Shown: positions 23,485 through 34,338 of the stretch, piece after piece | Layout of the letters: each line of letters begins with the position of its first letter | How positions within the stretch are numbered: position 1 is the stretch's first letter | DNA from: Phoma sp. XZ068 | Lineage: Eukaryota > Ascomycota > Dothideomycetes > Pleosporales > Didymellaceae | DNA: 64,000 nt | NCBI GenBank assembly: GCA_004835665.1 | Contig: ML240445.1 | Span: 806,001-870,000 of the forward strand | Reading direction: 5' to 3' | The notes under the pieces: model-generated | Seen by the model: the letters and a program-made list of their open reading frames with translations, nothing else | What the model was told of the DNA's origin: nothing | Database searches by the model: none | Position numbers and translations under genes: made by a program

Positions 23485-25105
23485 ATGGCGATAGGAATCT
23501 TCAGCAAGGCCAAAATGGCCGACAGTAACTCCTCAACCGATGAAAATGTTCACTCCAAAGATGGCGACTATGATCCTACCAACACTGGTGCGGGTACCGA
23601 CAGGCTCGCAGATGGAGAGAAGCGGGACCCTGAAAAGGGTTTAGACAGCGACAGCGAGGGCAGCATTATCGGCAAGCAGATGGCGATGGAAGCCGAGAAT
23701 GCTATCAAGTACCGCACTTGCAGCTGGCAGAAGGCATGTCCTTCAAGCAGGAGTCTCCTGCACATTGCTAACTAAATGCCCAGACTGCAGCACTGCTCTT
23801 CTCTGAGTACATCTGCCTGGCCATTATGTCCTTTCCCTGGTCGTACTCGATTCTCGGTCTTGTCCCTGGTATCATCCTGACCGTTGTCATTGCCGGCTTG
23901 GTTCTCTACACATCTCTGACCACATGGTGAGTCTTCACGTCTCTGCATATTTGGACATGTTTCTAAACAAATTTAGGCACTTCTGCATGCGCCACCCCGA
24001 GATTCGCGATGTGTGTGATTTGGGCCAAATGATCTTCTGGAACCAAAAATGGGCATTCTACTTTACCGCGGTCATGTTCATCCTGAACAACACGTTCATC
24101 ATGGGTCTGCACTGTCTCGTAGGCGCCAAGTGGTGGAACACTATCACTGGCCACGAGCTGTGCACCATTGGTTTCGCTGCAATCACCGCGATCATCTCGT
24201 TCATCGCCTCTCTTCCAAGGACGTTCTCTACGCTGGCCAAGATCGCCACCTTCTCCGCTCTGTTCACCTTCATCTCCGTCCTGTTGGCAGCCATCTTCTC
24301 TGGAATCGGTCAAAAGCCCGCGGGTTACCCCAAAATGGGCGAGCTTGAAGTCTACACCGTTATGCCCTCTGGTACTACCTTTGTTGCTGGTATGAACGCA
24401 TTCATGAACATTAGCTACACATTCATTGGGCAAATTACACTTCCCAGCTTCATTGCAGAGATGAAGAGACCCCAGGATTTCCCCAAGGCTCTCTGGTGCG
24501 TCACCATTGCTGAGATCATTGTCTTCAGCTGCGTTGGTGGCGTTGTATACGCGTACACCGGTACACAATACATGACGGCACCCGCATTCGGCTCGATCGC
24601 GAACGAGGTGCACAAGAAGGTCGCATTCACTTTTATGGTTCCAACCATCATTTTCCTCGGCGTTTTGTACGCCTCGGTGTCTGCACGCTTCATCTTCTTC
24701 CGCATGTTCGGAGGCACGCGCCATATGGGCAACCACACAATCCTTGGTTGGGCTTCGTGGGCCGGTATCCTCGCCGTTCTCTGGCTTCTGGCGTTTATCA
24801 TCGCAGAGGTCATTCCTTTCTTCTCCGACTTGCTCTCTCTTATGAGCTCGCTATTCGATTCGTTCTTCGGGTTCATTTTCTGGGGAGTGGCTTACTTCCG
24901 CATGAGGAAGGAAACCTACGGCCCTAGGTTTTGGGCAGTACGCGGTATTCGAGGATGGGCAGGCTTCATCTTCAACGTCATTCTTTGTGGTATTGGGCTG
25001 TTGTTCTTGAGCGCAGGGACGTACGCTACCGTTCAGTCCATCATTGACGGGTATGCGGCGGCGTCTTTCGGAGGACCGTTCAGCTGCGCAGACAACGGAC
25101 TGTAA
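23485..25105 (+). CDS. Amino acid transporter, AAAP family (Mtr-like)
   Basis: A plasma-membrane neutral/aromatic amino acid transporter of the type represented by Neurospora MTR. Exons 23485-23733, 23784-23926 and 23977-25105 encode 506 residues. The first intron has a GC donor (AAG|GCATGT) with a TGCCCAG acceptor; splicing there gives the conserved junction RTCSWQK-TAALLFSEYICLAIMSFPW. The N-terminal 75 residues are acidic and cytosolic. About ten to eleven membrane spans follow, including the family-typical MNAFMNISYTFIGQITLPSF stretch and an EMKRPQDFPKAL loop. I chose the first ATG (23485); a second in frame at 23515 would remove ten residues. Substrate range cannot be read from sequence. 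Confidence 0.9.
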
Positions 25106-25508
25106 GAAGAGAGCGTTTTGAATTCTTTCTCTATTCTGACATTCTGGGACACGCTCGCACGGTCTTTGATAGACGTTTAATGATTCGAAGGAGACGGCGT
25201 ATTTGGGTACAAGATTGGACACTATGATCGGAAAAGCAGACGGGGTATACTGAACCAGTGACTAATAACGATAGCACGGAAATGAATGACAATAATCACA
25301 TTCTACACTTGTTTGTTGTCCGGGCCAGGCCACGTTGTTACTGTTTGTTGTGTGCTCCTTCGTTCCGCTTCGGCAAAGCTCCAAGCTATGACGTTTAAGG
25401 CACATGCTAGACAAGCTGTCAACATCCCCACCAAACTTCTCCAACCTCTTCTCCCACATTTTGTACCTTAGCGACCTTTCGTCTCAGTCCTCCGCGGTTT
25501 CCGCCATC
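25106..25508. other. Intergenic region (transporter 3' flank / opi3 promoter)
   Basis: About 400 bases between two plus-strand genes; no feature beyond the expected UTRs. Confidence 0.5.
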
Positions 25509-26384
25509 ATGTTTGACAACATTGACTTCACTCAGCCCACATTATGGGGTACTTTACCCCACCCTCGGTATAGCCACATTGAGAGACTCACAGTAAACAG
25601 TCTCTGCCCTTAGCATTGCGTTCAACCCCACGTTCTGGAAGTAAGTTACAGCTTCAATTAGTCCACATATTCGTGCAAAAGCTTACCCGTGAACCAGTAT
25701 TGCTGCGCAATCAGGTACGAGCCCACCGTTTACCAGCCGCCCGCGCGCAACTTCCACCTGTGGGCCGGTTCGAGGGCTAGAAGAGAACATGCCTGACAGC
25801 GCTTAGAATACCACAACAAGGTCATCACCAAGCTCTTTGGCGGCAATGCTCGCAACGGCTGCTATGCGCTCGCCGTTGCCATCTTCTCGCTCGGTATCTT
25901 CAGAGACTACCTGTACGTTTTCCTGCCCAACCAGCCGAGGTAGCACGCTCTGTCTACCGACAACGCTGACCCGCTGTTTTCCAGTTACAACGAAGCCCTC
26001 GCCGACCAACCTACGTCTCCCCTGCTCCTGAACCCCATCGTCAAATACTCTGCCATTCCTCTCTTCCTGACTGGTAACATCCTCGTCCTGACTTCCATGT
26101 GGGCGCTCGGCGTCACCGGTACCTACCTAGGCGACTACTTCGGCATCCTGATGGACGCTCCAGTCACCTCGTTCCCATTCAACGTCTCCGACGCGCCCAT
26201 GTACCACGGCTCGACGCTCAGCTTCCTCGCGACCGCGCTGTGGTACGGCAAGCCTGCTGGTCTGTTCTTGACTGCTGTCGTTGCTGTCGCGTATACCATT
26301 GCCCGCCAATTCGAAGACCCCTTCACCGGCATGATCTATCAGAAGCGCGACGAGGAGCGTGCCAAGGGCAAGAAGGGCTTGTAA
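25509..26384 (+). CDS. opi3: Phospholipid methyltransferase OPI3 (PEMT type)
   Basis: An ER membrane enzyme that catalyses the last two methylations from phosphatidyl-monomethylethanolamine to phosphatidylcholine with S-adenosylmethionine. Five exons: 25509-25548, 25601-25640, 25698-25714, 25807-25912 and 25985-26384, total 200 residues, the usual size. The third exon is only 17 nt; its inclusion restores the conserved run FNPTFWN-IAAQS-EYHNKV. Four of the exons are packed into the first 400 bases. Hydrophobic spans cover most of the protein; the GTYLGDYFGIL and PMYHGSTLSFLATALWYGKPAG segments are typical SAM-binding/catalytic region motifs of this family, and the basic KRDEERAKGKKGL tail resembles a cytosolic ER-retention-like end. 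Confidence 0.93.
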
Positions 26385-27187
26385 GCTCGCCACGTCCATG
26401 CCGTCTCCAGCAAAGTGACTGGCAGAAATGCTCGACACGAAGTCGACGGCAGAAGACACAACAGACGACACAAGGCGGCGCACTGCTCCGTCAGGAGATG
26501 CACCTTGAGGAGGTGGCATGAGATGATGAAGTGGAGTTCAACACGGCAGCTCAGCACAGCAGCGGTGTTTGACGGTCATTTGTCGGGGTTCAACAGCCGG
26601 CAGCAAAAAGTAGATACAGCATTGAGAGTACATATCGACACTTTTACCACAGCCCAAAGCCCAAAGCGACAAACTCCCCAAGCGACACTACTCTCTTTTG
26701 TAAGCCGAGGTAAGACGTGCCTAACCCGACAATACTCTGCGCTTTGTTTCGATCTGTCTGTTTTGAATTCCCTCGTTCAGCTTTCGAGAGCGTTTTGATA
26801 CGCGGCCTTTTTCCCTTGGATGAATTTGTTTTGAGTTGGCAGGCTTTGATCTGCGAACATGTCGTTTCTCGTCTCTGGTGTCAGTTTGGCTGGAGGTGGT
26901 ACTTTTGCATCACAATGAGGCACACACAACACAGTTTAGTGGTAGAATTCGATTGATTATAGAATCTGTTGCATTAACAAGGATCGCTCTGGCGCCAGTG
27001 TGATCATGCTGCTACCTCAGCCAGTCTCGGCAGTGACATCAAGTGTGTCTGCCAGCGACACGCCAAAACACGCAGCGATGATGCCCCAAGCATGAAACAA
27101 AAAGGTGGCAAGATTGGCTTTTCAGCTGTGCTGAGCTATTTGTACAACTTTAGCCTGCATGCTGAAAGCGTCGCGAGCCTGGGTAGT
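26385..27187. other. 3' flanks of opi3 and beta-tubulin
   Basis: About 800 bases between convergent stop codons. Short ORFs only, no recognisable product. Confidence 0.55.
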
Positions 27188-28764
27188 CTACTCCTCGGCC
27201 TCAAGAGGAGCCTCCTCATCATACTCCTCCTCAGCATCGGAGACGGAGGCCTCCTGGTACTGCTGGTACTCGGAAACCAAATCGTTCATGTTGGACTCAG
27301 CCTCAGTGAACTCCATCTCGTCCATACCCTCACCAGTGTACCAATGCAAGAAAGCCTTGCGCCTGAACATGGCAGTGAACTGATCACCGACACGCTTGAA
27401 GAGCTCCTGGATGGAGGTCGAGTTACCGACGAAGGTGGAGGACATCTTGAGGCCGCGGGGAGGAACAGAGCAGAGAGCGGTCTGAACGTTGTTGGGGATC
27501 CACTCAACGAAGTAAGAGGAGTTCTTGTTCTGGACGTTGCGCATCTGGTCCTCGACCTCCTTCATGGAGACCTTACCACGGAAGTAGGCGGAGCAGGTCA
27601 GGTAGCGACCGTTGCGGAAGTCAGAGGCAGCCATCATGTTCTTGGGGTCGAACATCTGCTGGGTGAGCTCGGGAACGGTGACGGCGCGGAAGGAGTTGGA
27701 GCCACGGCTGGTCAGAGGAGCGAAACCGACCATGAAGAAGTGGAGACGGGGGAAAGGAACCATGTTGACGGCCAGCTTCCTCAGGTCAGAGTTCAGCTGA
27801 CCAGGGAAACGCAGGCAGGTGGTGACGCCAGACATGACGGCGGAGACCAGGTGGTTCAGGTCGCCGTAGGAGGGGTTGTTGAGCTTGAGAGTCCTCATGC
27901 AGATGTCGTAGAGGGCCTCGTTGTCGATACAGAAGGTCTCGTCAGAGTTCTCAACAAGCTGGTGGATGGAGAGAGTGGCGTTGTAGGGCTCGACAACGGT
28001 GTCGGAGACCTTGGGCGAGGGCACAACGGAGAATGTGGCCATCATGCGGTCGGGGAACTCCTCACGGATCTTGGAGATAAGGAGAGTACCCATACCGGCA
28101 CCGGTACCACCACCGAGGGAGTGGGTGATCTGGAAACCCTGGAGGCAGTCGCAGCCCTCGGCCTCACGGCGGACGACATCGAGAACCTGGTCGACCAGCT
28201 CGGCACCCTCAGTGTAGTGACCCTTCGCCCAGTTGTTACCAGCACCAGACTGGCCGAAGACGAAGTTGTCGGGGCGGAAGAGCTGACCGAAGGGACCGGC
28301 GCGGACAGCGTCCATTGTACCGGGCTCCAAATCGACAAGGACGGCACGGGGAACGAACTTGTTGCCAGAGGCCTGCAGACGGTCAGCGCTCGTAGTCCGT
28401 CGTAGAAGAGCGTGTCAGTTCTAGTACCTCGTTGAAGTAGACGTTCATGCGCTCGAGCTGAAGGTCGGAGCTGCCATTGTAGACACCGGAGCCGTCGAGG
28501 CCGTGCTCGCCGGAGATGGTCTGCCAGAAGGCGGCACCAATTTGGTTACCCTGTCGATTGTGAGCTACGTTCGGTCGAGGTAGATTGTAGTGATGTACTT
28601 ACGCACTGACCGGTCTGGAGGTGAACCTGTTACGCGAAGAGCAGACGTTAGCTGGTGTTTCATCCAATGTTGTTGCTGCCTCCAGGAGAACGCGGGGTTT
28701 TGTTGACTCTCAGGAGGCGCGCCATAGTCGCGACTTGGGGAGGGAGACGTACAATCTCACGCAT
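27188..28764 (-). CDS. tub2: Beta-tubulin
   Basis: The beta subunit of microtubules. Four coding exons: 28764-28753 (12 nt), 28626-28603 (24 nt), 28550-28428 (123 nt) and 28372-27188 (1185 nt), giving 447 residues; introns are 126, 52 and 55 nt at the 5' end, a common fungal layout. It starts MREIVHLQTGQCGNQIG, carries the tubulin signature GGGTGAG at 140-146 and ends with the acidic tail EEEYDEEAPLEAEE. Positions known to matter for benzimidazole sensitivity are the common wild-type residues: H6, Y50, F167, E198 and F200. Third codon positions are almost all G or C, as expected for a highly expressed gene. Confidence 0.99.
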
Positions 28765-29241
28765 GTTGGCGATTGGGGTGGGTTATGGGAGCTACTGAAG
28801 CTGAGGATGCGAGAAGCTGGGTAGAGGCTGGCGGTGGTGCGGGTGGAGAGCGAGGAGGGAGCAGAAGAGCGGTCAATCCTAGAAGTTGTTGTCGGTTAGC
28901 CCTAGCGCGGGTCTGTGCCCACTAGCGTGTTTACAGCGCGAAGGCAACGCAAAACAGCACCACAAAGACAGTGGGAGAGGGAAAAGAGGGGTAAGAGTTC
29001 GAAAATGTGAATCTGAACTTTCTACTCGTGCATCTAAACTCTCTTGTTATGTACTGTCTGATTGTGTGGAGCGCAGCGCTGCTACTGGAGGGGCGCTTTG
29101 CTAGATCTGGCGATAGCTCAGGAGTTCCTTCCTGCTCCAGGAGCTCCGCAGTAGCTTCCGTCACGTACAACACCGAGCAGTACAACACCACGGCGACGTG
29201 GCGCCCCATCTACACACGATAGCATTGGAACTGCACGCACG
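28765..29241. other. Beta-tubulin promoter and ceramidase 3' flank
   Basis: About 480 bases between two minus-strand genes. On the minus strand it is C/T-rich, like many fungal housekeeping promoters. No other gene is seen. Confidence 0.5.
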
Positions 29242-30356
29242 TCATGATGTCTTCTTCGCCGTCCCATTTGCAGATCTCTTTGCCTTTACGACCTCCGGCA
29301 TGCTGAACCAGCTGGGCCAGTACAGCTCATACTCATCATGCCTGTAGTTCAGACAATGCCTGAGCCAGATGCCCCAGACGATGTAAAAGTACGCTCCAGT
29401 CCCTGTCATCAGATGCCTGTAGCTGTCAGTCTTGGTAGGATATGGAGCTTGTCGGAGCATGCTTACCACCAACCATGGCCTTCTAATACAAAACCCCAAG
29501 GCATGCCGATCTCACGCCGCCACTTAATCAGCTTCGAGCAGTAAACGTTGTCGAGATTCCAAACAGCAAATCCACCCAGGAATATACTCAAGCCTGTGGC
29601 AATCATCTTCCACATCGTGCGTAAAATCTCTTGGTCTCTGAGATCTTCGCGCTTCCGTACGGTCTCCGTAGCCCGATCAGATCGTGGGTTCAACGCCTTC
29701 CTCTCCGCAGATTGGAAGTGCGGTCGGATGGCTACTTCCATCATGTACATGGCGCGAAATAAGACGATGGCAGTTAGTATCGCGTAGACAGTTTGATGAA
29801 ATGCTGGGTCCTGAATCTGGTGATAGTACAAAGTGACAAACGCAGCCAGAGAGACAAGACCTATGGCAAGGAACGTAGAGTATCTCATGGATCTGCCATA
29901 TGAGAACGTTGCGAAGCACATCAGACATGTTGTGTATATCATCGAGAGTTCGTCGACGAGCTGCATAGGATCTAAAAAAAATGTTAGAAGAGAACAGGGT
30001 TGCGGAGGCACACTGAGCCTACACTTCAACGTTGCGTGAAAGAGGAAACTTCCAGTTCCAACCAGAACGTAACCGACGAAGGTAACTAAGAATACGGTGT
30101 CATGACCATGCTTGAGGCAGTTCCGTATGCCCTTGCTGGCCAGGTACATGAACAACAAATTTGTAAGCGTATTGATGATCTCTGCAGCGTACGGCGTGAC
30201 AACATAGTTCTGTGCAACCGTCAGCAGAGTTCAGACCTCACACATCATCCCACTGACCTCTTCACACCAGTCTAATGTAGACGTGACAGGGCTCCAATAT
30301 CCGTCTTGCTCTGGAGGGTAGGGCAGGCTTGGGAGCCAAGAAAATAGCGCGGCCAT
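29242..30356 (-). CDS. Alkaline ceramidase (YPC1/YDC1 family)
   Basis: An ER membrane hydrolase that releases fatty acid from (phyto)ceramide and so sets sphingoid-base levels. Exons 30356-30258, 30209-30023, 29971-29467 and 29416-29242 give 321 residues; introns 48, 51 and 50 nt. The N-terminus is the family-typical short luminal stretch with YWSPVTSTLDWCEENY. About seven membrane spans follow. The metal/catalytic motifs are visible: GTGSFLFHATLKYPMQLVDE near residues 80-105 and the C-terminal GWWHLMTGTGAY segment containing the second His. The third exon boundary (AAGT|GTAGGC) was chosen because it recreates the invariant HATLKYPMQLVDE. The tail is Lys-rich (KAKRSANGTAKKTS), possibly an ER retrieval signal. 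Confidence 0.94.
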
Positions 30357-30812
30357 GTTGCAGCAGAACACAAATGGTAATGGTAGTCTTTGGTAGAGTA
30401 AGAGAGGCTGGTCAGCCCATCAAGCCTCGTTTCTAAACCCGGACGTCTCGGATGTCGGATTGCTGAGCCTGCCGTTAGCAAAAGGTCACCATGCTTAATT
30501 GATAGGCTAGTAGCGAGGCAGCGTAACAAACAACAATCGGCAGTTGCTTAAGGTAAATGCAGAGGAGGCAATAGTTGCGAGGTACTCTCTACGGTACGAA
30601 AAGGCTATTCGGAACGTCCTTATGCGATGAAGGGGGATCGTAAAGCGCAAGCATATCTGTTGTTTGCTGTGTCCGTGACCTGCCGGTAGTAGCTCCTGCC
30701 AATCAAAGAATAGACAGGGATGTCGAACCGAGAAGCTTGACCCTTGCACGGGCGTTTGCCTCAGTGCGCCCACTCACCATCGTCAACTCCCATATCAAGA
30801 AATCAAGTCAAA
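30357..30812. promoter_or_regulatory. Divergent promoter region ceramidase / prefoldin 1
   Basis: About 456 bases between the two start codons. No TATA box or clear repeat is seen; both leaders must lie here. Confidence 0.5.
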
Positions 30813-31300
30813 ATGTCTGGTCAAAATGAAGCTTTACAGAAGGTGTGTATATCGTGAATTACTATTCTCGCGTGCCGGTAACTGATTATCGCAGATGTTG
30901 CAGGAGATTAGCCAGAAAAAGGCTTTCTCCGAGCAGCAACTTCTGATTGTTCGCCAGCAAAAGGCTGCACGAACAAGGGAAGGCCGTATGCTGCAGTTGA
31001 CATCGGCCGAGGTGTCCACTTTGCCTGCGGACACAAAGGTTTACGAGGGTGTTGGAAAGATGTAAGTTCAAACCCACCTCATTGAATGCAGAACGACCCC
31101 ACTTTAAGATCAAGAAACTTGTTGCTAATTGATACAGGTTCGTCTGCACACCGATTCCCGATGTGCAAAAGCGTCTTGAAACTGAGGAGAAAGCAATGAA
31201 GGCCGATATGACAAACCTGGACAAGAAAGAGGAGTACTTGGAGATGACATTCAAGAACAGCAAGAGCGCTCTCGAGCAAGCGCTCTCGGGACAGAGATGA
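30813..31300 (+). CDS. pfd1: Prefoldin subunit 1
   Basis: A beta-type subunit of the hexameric cytosolic prefoldin, which hands unfolded actin and tubulin to the CCT chaperonin. Exons 30813-30842, 30895-31061 and 31138-31300 encode 119 residues; introns 52 and 76 nt. The layout is the expected two coiled-coil arms (residues about 1-50 and 80-115) around a central beta-hairpin segment (TKVYEGVGKMFVCTPIPDVQ). Length is normal. It stands three kilobases from beta-tubulin, one of its clients, which is probably coincidental. Confidence 0.9.
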
Positions 31301-31656
31301 AGCAGAGCGAATTATTCCGACAAGAGGCATTGAGTGTGGATGAACATGCCTAGGCATCAAGACTATGATGATCGAGCAAAGCCTGCTTACTTCTGGAAGG
31401 CGGCGTTGCCGTTTAGTCGGGTATCGGACCTGACCAGCCAACAAATCGTACGGTTCAGGATGGGCACAAAGCTCTCTCTCGATCGCAGAAGAAAGTATTA
31501 AACACCAAATCGATTAATACGCTTTGGTCCAGATGGCTAGCAGCGACAGTACGATGATTTATGATTTGGCAAAGTTGGCACCTACAGCGTCGAACATTGC
31601 ATGAGGGTTCTTTACTGCAGGTGAATTTTTTTCTTCTATGTTGATGGTCTAGTGCA
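31301..31656. other. 3' flanks of pfd1 and the E2 gene
   Basis: About 350 bases between convergent stop codons; nothing further seen. Confidence 0.5.
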
Positions 31657-33305
31657 TCATCTCAGCCTCACCAACATACTCTCGACACCTTCTATTGACT
31701 TTCGCACTTCCTCCGCTGCCCTAGCAACATACGCGCCATCGATTACACGGTGGTCTGCGCTCCAGCTGAATACGCACTCTTCCCTCTTCACCAGCTCTCC
31801 GTCTTCTCCAAACGCAGGCACGACCTTCGCTCGGCCAATACCAAGAATGCCCACCTGTGGAGTGACAATGACAGGTGCAACAGCAGAGCCACCAATGCTA
31901 CCAATGTTGCTCAGCGTGAACGTGGCGCCTGATAGATCCGCAGATGTCAGCTTGCCCGTACGAGCAAGGTCAGCGAGACGTGTGATCTCTTGTGCTAATG
32001 AGGAAATGCTGTGGTTTTGAACATTCCTTATGACGGGTACCAGTAAACCAGATGGGGAGTCGACTGCTACACCGATGTTGTGGCTTCCCTTAATTAAAAG
32101 TTGAGGCTTTGCTGGATTTGTAGTAGTATCGAGGTGCGCATTTAGGAGCGGAAACTGCTGGAGGGCCAAAGAGACGGCTTTGATAATGATTGGTAATGGT
32201 GTTATGCGCTCAGCCTTCTCACGGTTGACATTGTACTTCTTACGCAGTTGTGTTAGGGAGCCAAAGTCGATGCTGTCGGTGTAAAGGAAGTGAGGTATCG
32301 AGAGCGACTTGGTCATCTGCTTGAACATGCCTGACTGAACCGGGGTCAGGGTGTGTGTGCGGTCTTCGACTTGTTGGGAAGTCACTGCTGCCTGAGTGGA
32401 AGGGGTTGATATGGGGCTAGAAGCTTGCTTCGCTGCCACTGCATGTTTTTGAACATCCTCCTTGAGGACACGGCCTTCCTTGCCAGTCCCTTGTATGTCT
32501 TCGATGTTCAGCTTGAGGTCCTTGAGCATGCCGCGTACTGCAGGTGTTGCCAGGGATGCATGCTTCCCGGGCTGCCGTTGTGTTGTTGGTTGTTCAGTTG
32601 TAGGCTCAGGTGGGAGTGAGGTAGATTGCTCGGACGATGGCACGTCTCCACTTGCAGCCTTTGTGTCATTGCGGCCGACCTCCAACTCCTGCTCTTGTGG
32701 TTCCACTGGCTTCGGGGCCTTGTCAGTGGCTTCCTTGTCTGATGCTCCGTTGAGCAAAGCTTCGTCGGCCGCCGATATCTCGCTCTGAATGTCGATGTCT
32801 ACCAGTGGCTACAAGAATCAGTCATCTTGTACAGCTTAAATCGGTGCATATCTTACCTTGCCAACCTTAGCCATGTCATCCGGTTCATAGTAGAGCTTTT
32901 TGATGACACCGTCAAATCGAGAGGTAATCTATACAGATTAGCTATGTGCCTTTTAGCAAGTCGTAGACAACGTGCCTCAACCGAAGCCTTGTCTGACTGC
33001 ACCTCGCAGATTGGGTCAAACTGCTCAACCCGCGCGCCGGGCTTCACGAACCATTGTATAACCTGGCACTCAGTGATACCTGGTGCAAACATAAGCCCAC
33101 GCCACACACATAGTCTTTACAGGTACTTACCTTCTCCAATATCCGCCAAAAGGTATGGCTTGACCGCCAAACGTGCCCTCGATCCATAAAATCCCCTCCT
33201 CTGCCCTTGTCCCCATGTTGTCGCGTACGCCGCAATTGGTGCTCTTTGCCCAGCGCTGGAAAGAGACAACAGGCGGGGAGCTTCTCTGCATGCAAAAGAC
33301 TTCAT
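31657..33305 (-). CDS. Branched-chain alpha-keto acid dehydrogenase E2 (lipoamide acyltransferase)
   Basis: The mitochondrial core enzyme of the BCKDH complex, transferring branched acyl groups from lipoate to CoA in Val/Leu/Ile breakdown. Exons 33305-33131, 33079-32976, 32928-32857 and 32808-31657 encode 500 residues. The second intron (32929-32975, 47 nt) has a GC donor (GAG|GCACGT). An Arg-rich presequence covers about residues 1-45. The lipoyl domain spans about 48-122 with lipoyl-lysine K89 in EVQSDKASVEI; the E3/E1-binding domain is at about 203-237 (ATPAVRGMLKDL); the catalytic acyltransferase domain fills 265-500 with the active-site HRVIDG (H470, D474). The GEGITECQVIQWFVK start of the lipoyl domain and the single lipoyl domain favour BCKDH over pyruvate or oxoglutarate E2. 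Confidence 0.93.
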
Positions 33306-33860
33306 GGCGGGCGGAATGTGTGTGGTAATTTCGCTCGTCGAAGGATCATTATAAAAGTCCTGTGGCCGCCGCGGTACAAGAGACCTTGGGTGAACGGTTA
33401 AGCCGAAGCATGGTTAAACCGGCCGCAGCCGAATGACATCGGGCAGGTGAGCTGGGGTTAGCTCCCCACTAAGCTGTATTGGATATAGTGGAATGCGGAG
33501 ATCGCGACGGAGCTCGGCAGCATCAGATTCGCATCACCAGAGCCACTTTCCAGATCACATTCGTGAAATACCATGCAAACAAGATGCTGTAGTCAGGTAA
33601 TTATAACAATATCATGTTTGGTGCAGGGTTTTTGATTGTAAACCATAGATGTCATTTCATAACATCCTACGATCAATGATACGTCAACTGTCAACGCACG
33701 ACCAGGACAATCGCTCCTCATTGATGTGCGATAAGTCTTCAATTCGGCTATTTCTCGCCATACTGTTCCAGCTGTCTTTATAGGCGGATCTTACTAAAGC
33801 CTGAACCACAATTCACCTACTGCTGGAGCGCCACATTCTCGACACCGCCATACGAGTCTC
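33306..33860. other. Intergenic region
   Basis: About 550 bases between two minus-strand genes (E2 promoter and the next gene's 3' flank). No supported feature. Confidence 0.5.
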
Positions 33861-34338
33861 CTACGACCATACTCGCTGCCGCTTATTAGCCTGCAGATCT
33901 TCCTCGTCACGCTCTCGCTTCGTACGAACCTCCGTACCTGTTACATCGCCCATCTTTCTTTCCAAATCCTTGGTGAACTCTTGAAGAGCAGCAGTGATGC
34001 TGACGTGCGCTTTGCTACTTTCGGACATAACTTCCCATTTGCCCTTGCTGGGTTCTGTGTATACGATGGCGCGAATGATAAGGTAGTCCGGATAACGGAT
34101 CCGGGCGGACTCGTGATGGTTTTGATCGAGGTCGAACCTGTACCGGGCAGCGATCACATCAAACCCATGGCTGATGGGGTTGGCGGCGGTGTAGAGGATC
34201 TGTGCGTATTCTAAAATGTCAGCTACAGGTAAAGTGGTGTAATCTGGCCCACGTACCGCGCAAGACTTCCTTGAGTTTCGTCTGAACCTGCAGCTCATCC
34301 AAGCGAGACATTGGGGGACGCCAATGCGGCATACTCAT
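33861..34338 (-). CDS. Small conserved-looking protein, function unknown
   Basis: Two exons, 34338-34257 and 34210-33861, give 143 residues; the 46-nt intron has a GTACGT donor and an ATTTTAG acceptor. I do not recognise the family. Three in-frame ATGs occur at the start (34338, 34332, 34311); the first was chosen because the stretch MPHWRPPMSRLDELQ reads like coding sequence and is open. The middle is compact and mixed helix/strand, with an aromatic/charged run (ARYRFDLDQNHHESARIRYPDYLIIRA cut across about 50-80). The C-terminus is basic and Arg/Lys-rich (KRERDEEDLQANKRQRVWS), suggesting a nuclear protein. It could be a subunit of a nuclear complex; that is only a guess. It is the last gene before the gene-poor interval. 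Confidence 0.7.

Noticed and set aside
27092..28405. 437-codon open frame on the plus strand opposite beta-tubulin
   Set aside because: Shadow of the strongly codon-biased tubulin gene; low-complexity product with no recognisable domain.
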